Shown one piece after another: positions 7,771 to 15,728 of a stretch of DNA of 34,529 nucleotides. Under the pieces are notes generated by a model that saw only the letters and a program-made list of their open reading frames with translations, searched no databases and was not told the origin of the DNA. The translations under genes and the position numbers were made by a program. Each line of letters begins with the position of its first letter. The stretch's first letter is position 1. The stretch comes from Clostridia bacterium. Its GTDB lineage: Bacteria; Bacillota; Clostridia; UMGS1883. Where the stretch lies: positions 1 to 34,529 of the forward strand of contig JAFQLL010000004.1 of NCBI GenBank assembly GCA_017414645.1. Reading direction: 5' to 3'.

Positions 7771-8137
7771 GGTTTTCCTCCTTGTATATTTCATTAACAG
7801 CCGAAACAATTTCTTTCTCTTTCACGCCTGCAAATTTAAGCTCAGAAAGAGTTTGCCTTAAAGATTCCAAAAGCTTTTCGGCTTCTTCCTTGTTGGCCTT
7901 TTCACAGTGCGCAACAAAGTTGCCCTTTGCCTTTACAGAATAAGTAAAGCCGTCGTTTTCAAGCTCTTTATACGCCTTCTGCACGGTGTTGGGGTTAACC
8001 GTTAAGGATATTGACATTTCACGCACAGAGGGAAGCTTGTCGTCTGCCTTTAAGATGCCGTTTACAATAAGCGCCTTAATATTGTCATAAATCTGCTCAT
8101 GAATGCTTTTGCCGCTTTTGTAGTCTAAGTGTATCAT
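7763..8137 (-). CDS. GntR-family transcriptional regulator, YtrA subfamily
   Basis: A 124-aa regulator: N-terminal winged helix (about residues 12-76, with KLPSVREMSISLTVNPNTVQKAYKELENDGF as the recognition region) and only a short two-helix tail instead of a ligand domain, which is the YtrA subfamily layout. The frame is open to 8233, but AAAGGAGGAGCAAA in front of the ATG at 8137 marks the start, and MIHLDYKSGKSIHEQIYDNIK is the normal N-terminus of this subfamily. It is the first gene of the ABC operon and overlaps the ATPase gene. It probably represses its own operon through the inverted repeat at 8153-8179 until an envelope signal, often a cell-wall-active peptide, is present. Confidence 0.93.
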   Translation of the reverse strand: MIHLDYKSGKSIHEQIYDNIKALIVNGILKADDKLPSVREMSISLTVNPNTVQKAYKELENDGFTYSVKAKGNFVAHCEKANKEEAEKLLESLRQTLSELKFAGVKEKEIVSAVNEIYKEENHD

Positions 8138-8152
8138 TTTGCTCCTCCTTTC

Positions 8153-8179
8153 AACTGTATTACTTGTACTAACACAGTT
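8153..8179. promoter_or_regulatory. Inverted-repeat operator for the GntR/YtrA regulator
   Basis: Ten-base arms AACTGTATTA and TAACACAGTT separated by seven bases form an inverted repeat with one mismatch. It starts directly next to the -10 hexamer and covers the expected transcription start, 16 bases before the regulator's ATG. This position suits autorepression by a dimeric GntR protein. Confidence 0.65.
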
Positions 8180-8208
8180 AATATACCATGTATTTTTATA
8201 TCTGTCAA
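8180..8208 (-). promoter_or_regulatory. Promoter of the GntR-ABC operon
   Basis: A consensus -35 TTGACA (8203-8208) and a -10 TATATT (8180-8185) with a 17-base spacer, on the minus strand. It drives the nine-gene operon 8137-985; no other clear promoter is seen within that operon. Confidence 0.75.
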
Positions 8209-8220
8209 TAGGCTGCAACA

Positions 8221-8246
8221 AAAAAAGAGGCAAAAGCCTCTTTTTT
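8221..8246 (-). terminator. Intrinsic terminator of the glycan-degradation operon
   Basis: Perfect hairpin AAAAAAGAGGC-AAAA-GCCTCTTTTTT five bases beyond the stop of the alginate-lyase-like gene. The symmetric A/T tails would allow function in both directions, but only the minus strand carries a gene ending here. Confidence 0.88.
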
Positions 8247-8251
8247 GTTTG

Positions 8252-11200
8252 TTATTCAAAGCGCATGTAGTCGATATCTACATTGCCTTCGAGGGTAAGG
8301 AAGAAAATACGTTGCCTTAAAACGCCCTCACTCTGGAGGTTAAACTCAATTTCCTGCCACTCGCCATTTGTGTTTGGTATAATACCAACAACAATAGGTG
8401 CATAAATTGTGTGCTCATTCTGCACGGTTATTTTAACACTGCTATTTGTTTTAACCTTTAAGATGACCTTTGTTTTGCCACCGGGCGGATAGTTGCCGTT
8501 TGTTAAAGCTATCTGCGTATTGCCCGAAAGAGAAGCATAGTCCTTAGCTACCTCTGCCTTACCAAAATTTAATGCGGTGTAGTTTTCTGCCTGCCACATT
8601 GTTGCGCTTTCACCGTTGCGGTCAAATTCTGCCATATCAACAACTGCGTCCTCAGGTGTAAAGAGCAAATCGGAATAGCCGATGTAAAAATCGTTAATAC
8701 CGCCCTCGGGGTAATGATATTCGTGAGACTCTTTAAGGTAGCGGTATTTTTCATCGTCCATGTTTACACATTCTTCGTACTTGTAATAGTTATACAAAAT
8801 GCCGAAGGCAACATACATATTGCCGCGGTTTGTGTCGTTAATGTCGGTGTAATAGCCGCCAATATCGATTGTGGGATGCATTACATTATAGCCAAGGTTA
8901 TACTTGCCAATGTAGCTTGCCGCCTGAAGAAGCCTTTCGTCGGCAAACTTAAATACGTTTACTGCGTCCTCTTCTTCCGACATTTCGCCTGTCAGAGGGT
9001 CAACTAAAGTGTTCTGTGTGTCAATAAGCTGTGCACAAAGGCTGAGTGCCGCCAAGCAGCCATAGGCATGCCCCTGGTCACGGCCCATTTCGCTATGCAC
9101 CAATGTGGGTTCAATACTATCGCCATTCAATGCGTCAAAATCAACAATACGGAAAATTTGTGTAATGGAGCCGCCCGAGCCACGGGTGTAGTCGAAAGTG
9201 CCTCCACCCTGCTTGTTGATAGTTGTTCGCTCAACGCCTTTTTTATACAAATCCATATCGTTACGGAAGATGGCGTTGGCTATTGTGCCGAGGTTACAAA
9301 TACCGTGCTGGTTCATCCAGTACCACCAGCTGTCGTATTTACCTTGGGTGGTTTGGAGCATGCCGATAAAGTTTTCGTTGTCCTCTTCTGTCCACTTCAA
9401 TTCTTCATTTTCGCAGTCGGTATACTTCATAATTTCTGCGGCAAATGCCATTTTGAAGGCAATTTCGCCATGGTCGATACGGTCGGAGCCAAGGGTTGTG
9501 TAAACGTCACGAAGGCGTGACCACATGCGAAGTATTGTCATTGTGTTTTTGCGGTATACCTCGTCCCCTGTTATTGCATACATAAGCGCCTGATTTACAA
9601 CCGCGCGTGAGTCCATACGCAGGTTTTTAAGGCGTGCCTCGCTCTTTAAAGAGGTTGTGTCGGCGTTTGAGTCGTAGGCATAAATGCGTACTGTTTTACT
9701 TGAAAAGCCATCATTTGCCAGCTTTAAGAAGCTTGTTTTCCAAGGCTCCTTGCCTTCACGCACCATTTTCTGCATTCTTACAATGTCGCTCTTTGTAACA
9801 ATAATGCCCGGGTGAATAAAGCCTTCCTCGCTTACCTCTTCGCGCACAGGGGGAATGTATTCTGTAAGATAAATTTCAGCGCCCTGCGGCTCTGCTGCCT
9901 GCTCTTTAGCCTTGGCTTTACCGCACTTTACCACATTCCAGTAAAACTCGCCGTCCATGATAAGGCGCTTGTTGTAGCAAAGATAGTTCTTGTTGTCCTT
10001 GCCGGAGATTAAAACGCCCTCTTTTGTTTTTTCAAAATTGAACTGCTCGTTATTGCCACGGGCACCTGCCCACTGAACAACGTTTGCACCCTTTTGTGTG
10101 CTGTTGCCTGCAACGTTAAGGTTTTTGCCTGTAGCACGGTTTACTATGGTGTAGTAGTCGCCTTCAACATGCGTTACAAGCCACTGAGCGTTGTGTGCAT
10201 AGGTGTTTCTTGTAAAATATGTGCCTTCATCATTTGCGGCAAGGTAGCCCTTTCTTGTTTTAAAGGCATAGTAGGTATTATCCTCCAATGCCATATACTT
10301 ACTTTCGGGCTTAGTGTAAACCTTACCTGCTTGCACAAGTGTGTTTTCTGTTTCTTCTATGCTCCATTTTGTATAGTCGCTAAGACCATGAAGGGTAAAA
10401 TCGTCGTTTAAAAACCATTCGGACTGGTAGCCGATTATGCCACCGTCAGCAAGGATGTACCAGAGCTGGTTCATACCCTTGCCGCCTGAATACATTACAA
10501 CCTTTGTGCCCTTTTCCAAGCCGTAGTTTTCGCAGTCAAAGCATTTTCCGCTTTTTACATTAAAAACAGCATAGGTGTTGTTTGTTTTGGGAGCTTTTGC
10601 AAATCTCCAGAGTGCATTCTCGTTGCCTGTTGCACTCAACACAAGATTACCATCAACCTCGGAAATATATTTTGCTCCCGACTTTATATAATAAGTTTTA
10701 TTTGTGTCAATATCAATGCTCGTTTTGCGGATAACATCGATTTCAATCTTTTCAAGTGTGGTTTCTTTAAAGTCAATCTTTCCGTCAAATTCGCCCACAA
10801 CGTATTCGTAGTTAATTTCCTTAACTGCATCGCCCGATTTAATTACTGCAGTAAGGGTAACGTCCTGTAGCTCTGTTTCGCTTGTTTTAATGCCTTCAAC
10901 TGTTAATGCCTCGGGCTTTGAAGAGGACCATGTAACGGAGGAATTTCCGTCGTCGAATGAGTAATAGTCGAATTTGTCGCCATTCTTTTTAAGGTAAACT
11001 CTTGCCTCTAAGCTTTCAACCTTCTTTTCGTTACTAAGACCTACAAACGCCATTTCGTTTATTGTTGCTGCATCCATTGCATAGGGTGCAAAAATAAACT
11101 CGTCTACAGCGCCCTTGAATTTTTCTGTAGGCTCTGTGTTTTTATTATAATTACCAATGTAGCTTTGTGTGCAGATGGCATCCTTAAGCCTTGTTTCTTT

Positions 11201-11692
11201 TGTTGCAGCTGCAACCTCACGGCCGTTAATGTAAAGCTTTAAGCTGTCAGTAGACTGCACTACAGCATAGTGCACCCATTCGCCTATGGAATACACACCG
11301 AAGGATGTTAACTGAGCGCCCAAAACGCCTGCACGCACGTTGTTACTGCCTTGCCACTGCCAGGTGCCTAAAAAGAGGCTGCTACCCTCAACGCTTCCAA
11401 AGTCGAAAACCCTTTGCCATACGTTAGGTGTTATAGAGTCAAAGCGCACCCAAGAGCTTATGGTAAAGTCTTCAATCCCTTTTGTTAAATTATCGGGCAA
11501 GGTTATGTAGCTTTCGCCGTTGAAAACCGCACAGTTACCCACTACGCCATGTTCATAGGCAAGGCTTCCTGTTACGCCATCTGTAACCTCGTTTTCAAAA
11601 TCAAGAAAAAACTCTGCCTTTTCTTCGGCTACGGCAGGCAATGCCGATATAAGCATAATTACAATTAAAAACAGTGATATAAGCTTTTTCAT
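8252..11692 (-). CDS. Secreted multidomain polysaccharide lyase, alginate-lyase-like
   Basis: An 1146-aa exported protein. Order of parts: signal peptide (1-22, MKKLISLFLIVIMLISALPAVA); LamG/concanavalin-like domain (about 25-215); Ig-like domain (about 225-300); two ricin-type beta-trefoil modules (about 330-450 and 460-600, with QLW/QW repeats such as GKCFDCENYGLEKGTKVVMY and GKNLNVAGNSTQKGANVVQW); an alpha-toroid catalytic region of the alginate-lyase family (about 620-980); and a C-terminal jelly-roll carbohydrate-binding-like domain (about 1030-1146). Candidate active-site elements are NQH at 794-796 and RDQGHAYG at 871-878. No anchor is visible, so it is probably released. SD AAAGGAGAG; the gap to the GH51 stop is one base. 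Substrate is uncertain; pectin-type or uronic-acid-containing glycans fit the neighbours. Confidence 0.85.
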   Translation of the reverse strand: MKKLISLFLIVIMLISALPAVAEEKAEFFLDFENEVTDGVTGSLAYEHGVVGNCAVFNGESYITLPDNLTKGIEDFTISSWVRFDSITPNVWQRVFDFGSVEGSSLFLGTWQWQGSNNVRAGVLGAQLTSFGVYSIGEWVHYAVVQSTDSLKLYINGREVAAATKETRLKDAICTQSYIGNYNKNTEPTEKFKGAVDEFIFAPYAMDAATINEMAFVGLSNEKKVESLEARVYLKKNGDKFDYYSFDDGNSSVTWSSSKPEALTVEGIKTSETELQDVTLTAVIKSGDAVKEINYEYVVGEFDGKIDFKETTLEKIEIDVIRKTSIDIDTNKTYYIKSGAKYISEVDGNLVLSATGNENALWRFAKAPKTNNTYAVFNVKSGKCFDCENYGLEKGTKVVMYSGGKGMNQLWYILADGGIIGYQSEWFLNDDFTLHGLSDYTKWSIEETENTLVQAGKVYTKPESKYMALEDNTYYAFKTRKGYLAANDEGTYFTRNTYAHNAQWLVTHVEGDYYTIVNRATGKNLNVAGNSTQKGANVVQWAGARGNNEQFNFEKTKEGVLISGKDNKNYLCYNKRLIMDGEFYWNVVKCGKAKAKEQAAEPQGAEIYLTEYIPPVREEVSEEGFIHPGIIVTKSDIVRMQKMVREGKEPWKTSFLKLANDGFSSKTVRIYAYDSNADTTSLKSEARLKNLRMDSRAVVNQALMYAITGDEVYRKNTMTILRMWSRLRDVYTTLGSDRIDHGEIAFKMAFAAEIMKYTDCENEELKWTEEDNENFIGMLQTTQGKYDSWWYWMNQHGICNLGTIANAIFRNDMDLYKKGVERTTINKQGGGTFDYTRGSGGSITQIFRIVDFDALNGDSIEPTLVHSEMGRDQGHAYGCLAALSLCAQLIDTQNTLVDPLTGEMSEEEDAVNVFKFADERLLQAASYIGKYNLGYNVMHPTIDIGGYYTDINDTNRGNMYVAFGILYNYYKYEECVNMDDEKYRYLKESHEYHYPEGGINDFYIGYSDLLFTPEDAVVDMAEFDRNGESATMWQAENYTALNFGKAEVAKDYASLSGNTQIALTNGNYPPGGKTKVILKVKTNSSVKITVQNEHTIYAPIVVGIIPNTNGEWQEIEFNLQSEGVLRQRIFFLTLEGNVDIDYMRFE

Positions 11693-11693
11693 A

Positions 11694-13613
11694 TTATTTC
11701 TCTCCTTTTATTCTTAAAACTGTAAAGCTATAAGGCGGAAACAGCCTTTCCTTATCCAGCTTTTCTGTTGTTTGAACAGGTGCAATATTCGTGGGGTTTT
11801 CAATGCTGTTATACCCCATTTTTTCACCCGTCAAGGTTATAACAGCAGCCTCGCATTCCGAAAAGCCAATGTCCAGCATAACCTTCTTCTCTTCATCTGA
11901 TGCATTTACAATTTTTAAAATTACTTCTCCCGTTTTGTTGGTTACGGCATTTGCATAGAGCTTTTCGCCGCACACCTCTGTAACAAGGTTACAGCAACCC
12001 GGATTTTGAGCATACATAAGCTGAACATAGTAGCTCGGTGTGAGAAAAACACTTTCCCCATCAAACCATACCATGTTTGGTGACCACTGGCTGTACCTTT
12101 TACCGCCTGCACGACAAAGAAGCGGTGCCGCACTTACCATTTTTACAATGTCGGAATTGCGCTCAACCATGGTGAAATATGCCGCTTCTGCCAAGGCATT
12201 TTCCAGTGTGCATATGGTATAATCACCGGGCACCTTGTCCCACCGCGCAGACACTTCGCCTAAAAACACTTTTACATCTCTTTGGTATTTGTCATAATAG
12301 TCAATATTTTCATAAAACCAGTCGGGGGTTTCGTAGTAGTGCTCATCCAGAGCATATGTAAAATCGGGATTGTTTTTCAGCATTTCACCATTGAATTTAT
12401 ATTCGTTTGTGTGGTATTCATGGCCTGTATGATACCACGCAGCAGAGGATATGAGCTTTAAGCTTTTGTCTTTTTTATGCAAAAAGTGCTCAGCCCAGAA
12501 ATAGCGTTCGTGCCACCTGCTTTCGCCCCGCTCCCATTGCTCGTTACCTATGCCGATAAATTCCAGGTTAAAGGGTGCTTCATGCCCCATACTGCGCCTC
12601 AGACGGGCGTAGTAGTTATTTTCAAAATCTGTACTGTTTGCAAAGTCCACTAAATCCAACATATCGTTTATGTATTCCATAAATTCGTCTGTCAAATCGG
12701 TTTCTTTTGCATTTTTATAGTTTTTGGTGTTTTCTTTATAAACAGGCACTCCCTCGGGATTTTCGTTCACCATGCACGCAAGCCCCACATTTACAACAGG
12801 CAGCGGCTTAGCCTCAAGGTGTTCGCACAAAAGAAAATATTCATAAAAGCCAAGGTTAAAGCTCTGGCAGTAGAACTTTGCCTCACCATTCTGCCAACGG
12901 CTTTTATTAAGCTTTCTTTCTTCTCTCGGGCCCACCGTTTCTTTCCAGCGGTATGCTGTTGACAAATCACAGCCACCTTCAACTGCACATCCGCCCGGAA
13001 AGCGTATAAAGCCCGGCTTCATTAAAGCTAATGCATCCACAATGTCTTTTCGGAAAAGCCCCATAACCGCATCAGATTTAATAACCGACACCATGTCAAT
13101 AAGTGCTTCGCCCGGGGTCTTAAGCAGTATTTTTGCTTCTTCCCCCCTAATGTCCGCGCTGCAAGAAAGCACACCTGTATATTTTACCCATTCTCCGTTT
13201 TGGGCAGTTTCGTTAAGTATAGCACAATTATCCCCTACTAAAAAAACAATTTCACAATCAGTTTGTGCATAAAGGCTCACGTTGAGCATTTCGCCCTTTT
13301 TCAAAAACACGCCATCGTAGCATTTATTTTTAATACCTTCCATTGGCTCGCTCGTTTTTACATGGGCATAGTGCAGGTTATTTTTATTCATGCTCTTTTC
13401 GCTTTCAATGGCAAATTCTGCATTGCCGACAATTGTCCAGCCATAATCAAACTGAGGTGAATCGTTAAAAAACTCAAAGGAATAGTTTTCAACCAGCTCT
13501 GCCATTATGCCACCGTCTGCGGCGTAGTTTATGTCTTCAAAAAACAGCCCGAACACTTTATTTTCAATTTCTGCGCCCTTTTCATTTTTCACAGTAATAA
13601 TATCTGGCATCAT
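11694..13613 (-). CDS. GH51-type alpha-L-arabinofuranosidase
   Basis: A 639-aa retaining glycosidase removing terminal alpha-L-arabinofuranosyl residues from arabinan, arabinoxylan or pectin side chains. It shows the family N-terminus (VFGLFFEDINYAADGGIMAELVENYSFE), then FIRFPGGC (203-209) opening the TIM barrel, acid/base Glu358 in IGNEQW, DEHYY (423-427) and the likely nucleophile Glu453 in FLGEVSARW. The C-terminal 100 residues form the usual beta domain. No signal peptide, so it is predicted to be cytoplasmic. The start is ATGATG at 13613 behind GAGGCG. It is the middle gene of the three-gene operon. The exact specificity within GH51 is inferred from family. Confidence 0.92.
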   Translation of the reverse strand: MMPDIITVKNEKGAEIENKVFGLFFEDINYAADGGIMAELVENYSFEFFNDSPQFDYGWTIVGNAEFAIESEKSMNKNNLHYAHVKTSEPMEGIKNKCYDGVFLKKGEMLNVSLYAQTDCEIVFLVGDNCAILNETAQNGEWVKYTGVLSCSADIRGEEAKILLKTPGEALIDMVSVIKSDAVMGLFRKDIVDALALMKPGFIRFPGGCAVEGGCDLSTAYRWKETVGPREERKLNKSRWQNGEAKFYCQSFNLGFYEYFLLCEHLEAKPLPVVNVGLACMVNENPEGVPVYKENTKNYKNAKETDLTDEFMEYINDMLDLVDFANSTDFENNYYARLRRSMGHEAPFNLEFIGIGNEQWERGESRWHERYFWAEHFLHKKDKSLKLISSAAWYHTGHEYHTNEYKFNGEMLKNNPDFTYALDEHYYETPDWFYENIDYYDKYQRDVKVFLGEVSARWDKVPGDYTICTLENALAEAAYFTMVERNSDIVKMVSAAPLLCRAGGKRYSQWSPNMVWFDGESVFLTPSYYVQLMYAQNPGCCNLVTEVCGEKLYANAVTNKTGEVILKIVNASDEEKKVMLDIGFSECEAAVITLTGEKMGYNSIENPTNIAPVQTTEKLDKERLFPPYSFTVLRIKGEK

Positions 13614-13626
13614 AAACGCCTCGCAA

Positions 13627-14985
13627 TCATTTAAACACTATATTATCCGTATACTCTCCAATGAGAATATTTTCACGAATATCTCGTCCATGCTCCGTTA
13701 CATTCTCAAAGCATATGTCGTACACACGGTTTTCGTCACTTAAGCCTGATATTCGTGAGGGCATCTCCCCAAAGCCTGAATACGATATGTTTTCAAAAAA
13801 AACATTGTAAATTGCCTTTCCCGGAATGGGATTATAGGTAGGGTTCTGACAAACCCTGATATCTATCAGTCTTCCGCACTGATACTGTTCAACGCGTATA
13901 TCTTTGTAATATATATTCCGTGCGGTATTTCCATCGCCGACATTAATTGCAAAAACGCCTGTATAATCGTCCTGCGGTTCATGATGATTAAGCACATCGA
14001 TATTTTCAAACACTACATCTTCGATTACATCACCTCCGCGCTTGTAGTCGCCGTGACAGCCGATGTTTGTCGGATGCGCTACATCTGCCCACAAAACAGA
14101 GTTTTTAACCGTGATATTGCGACTGTCTCCGTAAAAATCCCAACGGCTGCCGTAAATAGCAATACAATCATCACTGTTACGCATAAAGATGCCGTCAATT
14201 ACCATGTTTTTACTCGACATTATATCAATGCCATCACTCCAGCCCTCACAGCTGAAGCATTTAATGTTTTTAATATCAACATTTTCGCATCCACCCACCG
14301 CAACCGAATAATGTGGCGGATTGACAATTGAAATGCCGTCTACACAAATGCCATTGGAATGTTCAAGACTTATTCCGTGTAAACAGCTGAAGTGAGGGTA
14401 TTGATGGAGGTTAATCATTCCGTTTCCGTATATTTTTACATTATTTACATTTTTACATTCAATGCTACCCACCAAAACTGCACCGCCTGAAATATACAGA
14501 GCCGAATTGTCCTTCATTCTGAGTGTGCAGCCCCCGATAAAATGAACCCCCGGCAGAAGAACGGTTGTTTTCCCGGAGACAATAATGTCATCGCCGTGTA
14601 TGCCCGGAGAAACCTCGTTTCCGTTGGGGCGCTTTATGGGCGCTTGGGCAAAAAGGTGCAGATTATGCACAATATCGTCGTTAACTTCAATAGAAATGTT
14701 TACAGGTTTATTAAGCTTAAACTTAATTTTCCTGTTACTGTAATCAAATTTAACATTTAAGCTTTCAGGTCTTATTTTATAGCGCCATGCATATGTAAAA
14801 GGGCATTCAATTTCGACCTCTGTTTCTTTGTCCAAGTCAAAAGCCACCATGGAAGCTGCCTGTACACAGTGCATATCAACATATACCCGATGAACAAAGG
14901 CTTCCTCACCATTTACACGCACTATAAAATCGCGGCTTTCGTCGTTAAAATTACTATCACAACAATATAAGGGATAAACACTCAT
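13627..14985 (-). CDS. Right-handed beta-helix glycoside hydrolase, GH28-like
   Basis: A 452-aa protein: a beta-sandwich-like N-terminal part (1-125), then a parallel beta-helix of repeated short strands (NVNNVKIYGNG, NSNGICVDGIS, ENVDIKNIKCF, KNMVIDGIFMRN). Acidic residues in the polygalacturonase-like places are Asp251 (SDGID), Asp272-Asp273 (NSDDC), His311-Gly312 (GCHGD) and a basic RLIDIR (372-377). These resemble, but do not exactly match, the GH28 NTD/DD/GHG/RIK set. No signal peptide, so it is probably intracellular and acts on imported oligosaccharides. AAGGAGATACTGAA marks the ATG. First gene of the operon, 13 bases before the GH51 gene. It could belong to a neighbouring beta-helix hydrolase family; substrate uncertain. 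Confidence 0.8.
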   Translation of the reverse strand: MSVYPLYCCDSNFNDESRDFIVRVNGEEAFVHRVYVDMHCVQAASMVAFDLDKETEVEIECPFTYAWRYKIRPESLNVKFDYSNRKIKFKLNKPVNISIEVNDDIVHNLHLFAQAPIKRPNGNEVSPGIHGDDIIVSGKTTVLLPGVHFIGGCTLRMKDNSALYISGGAVLVGSIECKNVNNVKIYGNGMINLHQYPHFSCLHGISLEHSNGICVDGISIVNPPHYSVAVGGCENVDIKNIKCFSCEGWSDGIDIMSSKNMVIDGIFMRNSDDCIAIYGSRWDFYGDSRNITVKNSVLWADVAHPTNIGCHGDYKRGGDVIEDVVFENIDVLNHHEPQDDYTGVFAINVGDGNTARNIYYKDIRVEQYQCGRLIDIRVCQNPTYNPIPGKAIYNVFFENISYSGFGEMPSRISGLSDENRVYDICFENVTEHGRDIRENILIGEYTDNIVFK

Positions 14986-15022
14986 TTCAGTATCTCCTTC
15001 CGAATATTATAACCCTTTATTA

Positions 15023-15050
15023 ATTGTACCATACATACGACTTTTTTCAA
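15023..15050 (-). promoter_or_regulatory. Promoter of the glycan-degradation operon
   Basis: Minus-strand -35 TTGAAA (15045-15050), 16-base spacer, -10 TACAAT (15023-15028), about 40 bases before the ATG at 14985. No catabolite-control site or paired LytTR-type repeat was recognised next to it. Confidence 0.6.
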
Positions 15051-15086
15051 CCTTTCATTGCGGTCAAAAGATACCGTTTTGCACAC

Positions 15087-15130
15087 AAAAAAAGAAGAAA
15101 AGAACTTTAACTATCAAGAACTCTTCTTCC
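15087..15130 (-). terminator. Possible terminator after the LytTR gene
   Basis: On the minus strand an AAGAAGA/TCTTCTT stem (15122-15128 with 15092-15098) with a long loop is followed by seven T. The stem is short and A/T rich, so this is a weak call. The rest of the 264-base gap between 14985 and 15250 holds the operon promoter and nothing else recognisable. Confidence 0.4.
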
Positions 15131-15249
15131 TTCATGTATACTGTAATTTTTTATTTTTCCGCAAAGCTTCATAGCAAGGATTCATCCCCTGCAATGCATT
15201 ACTTGGGCATAATATTCGACTATCTTTCTTATTTTTGTGTTTGATGAAC

Positions 15250-15600
15250 TCAAAGCTTGCCAAACCGCTCTTTCAGTTGGAGCTTAAAGGTACGGCCCAC
15301 GGGCAACCTGTCCCAGGGTGAATTTAACACAGCGCCTTTACAATCAATACGTTTAACATAGCTAAGGTTTACAATAATGCCACGATGCACTCTTACAAAG
15401 GAGCTATCTGAGAGAAGCTTGGCAAGCTCTGTCATGGTGCACCGCGTACTGTGGGGTTTACCGCTGTTCATATGTATTGTGATATAGTGACCGCAGCTTT
15501 CAAAAAATACAACATCACAAAGGGGCACGCTTACCTCTTTGCGATTTTCTTTGAAGATAAGCTCTGCTCCATCTTTAATGCTTACGCATGTTAAATTCAT
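15250..15600 (-). CDS. Stand-alone LytTR-family DNA-binding regulator
   Basis: A 116-aa protein consisting almost only of a LytTR domain: DVVFFESCGHYITIHMNSG (about residues 29-47), then MTELAKLLSDSSFVRVHRGIIVNLSYVKRID and a basic C-terminus (GRTFKLQLKERFGKL). No receiver or membrane domain is present, so any signal must come from elsewhere or the protein responds to its own level. GGAGGGCAAATCA places the ATG at 15600. It lies downstream of a secreted LRR protein gene, separated by a large hairpin, and upstream of the glycan operon. Its targets are not evident. Confidence 0.9.
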   Translation of the reverse strand: MNLTCVSIKDGAELIFKENRKEVSVPLCDVVFFESCGHYITIHMNSGKPHSTRCTMTELAKLLSDSSFVRVHRGIIVNLSYVKRIDCKGAVLNSPWDRLPVGRTFKLQLKERFGKL

Positions 15601-15660
15601 TGATTTGCCCTCCGTATATATTACAAGTTCGAATAAAACAGCAGTTTTGTTTTAAAAAGA

Positions 15661-15720
15661 TTGCCGTGGAAAGCATTTATGCTTTGTGGTTACTGCAAAA
15701 TATAAATGCTTTCCCGACAA
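15661..15720 (-). terminator. Long hairpin after the LRR gene, probable terminator or attenuator
   Basis: Arms 15661-15680 and 15702-15720 are complementary over a perfect 13 bp (GGAAAGCATTTAT with its reverse complement), extended outward by TTG-CG pairs with a bulge and a mismatch, around a 21-base loop. Read on the minus strand it is followed by CTTTTT. It sits between the LRR stop (15729) and the LytTR start (15600), so it could end the LRR transcript or limit read-through into the regulator. Confidence 0.6.
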
Positions 15721-15728
15721 TTAATATA

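Noticed and set aside
9068-9520. Plus-strand open frame of 150 codons opposite the lyase-like gene
   Set aside because: Antisense to a well-supported gene with no recognisable domain; a by-product of codon use.
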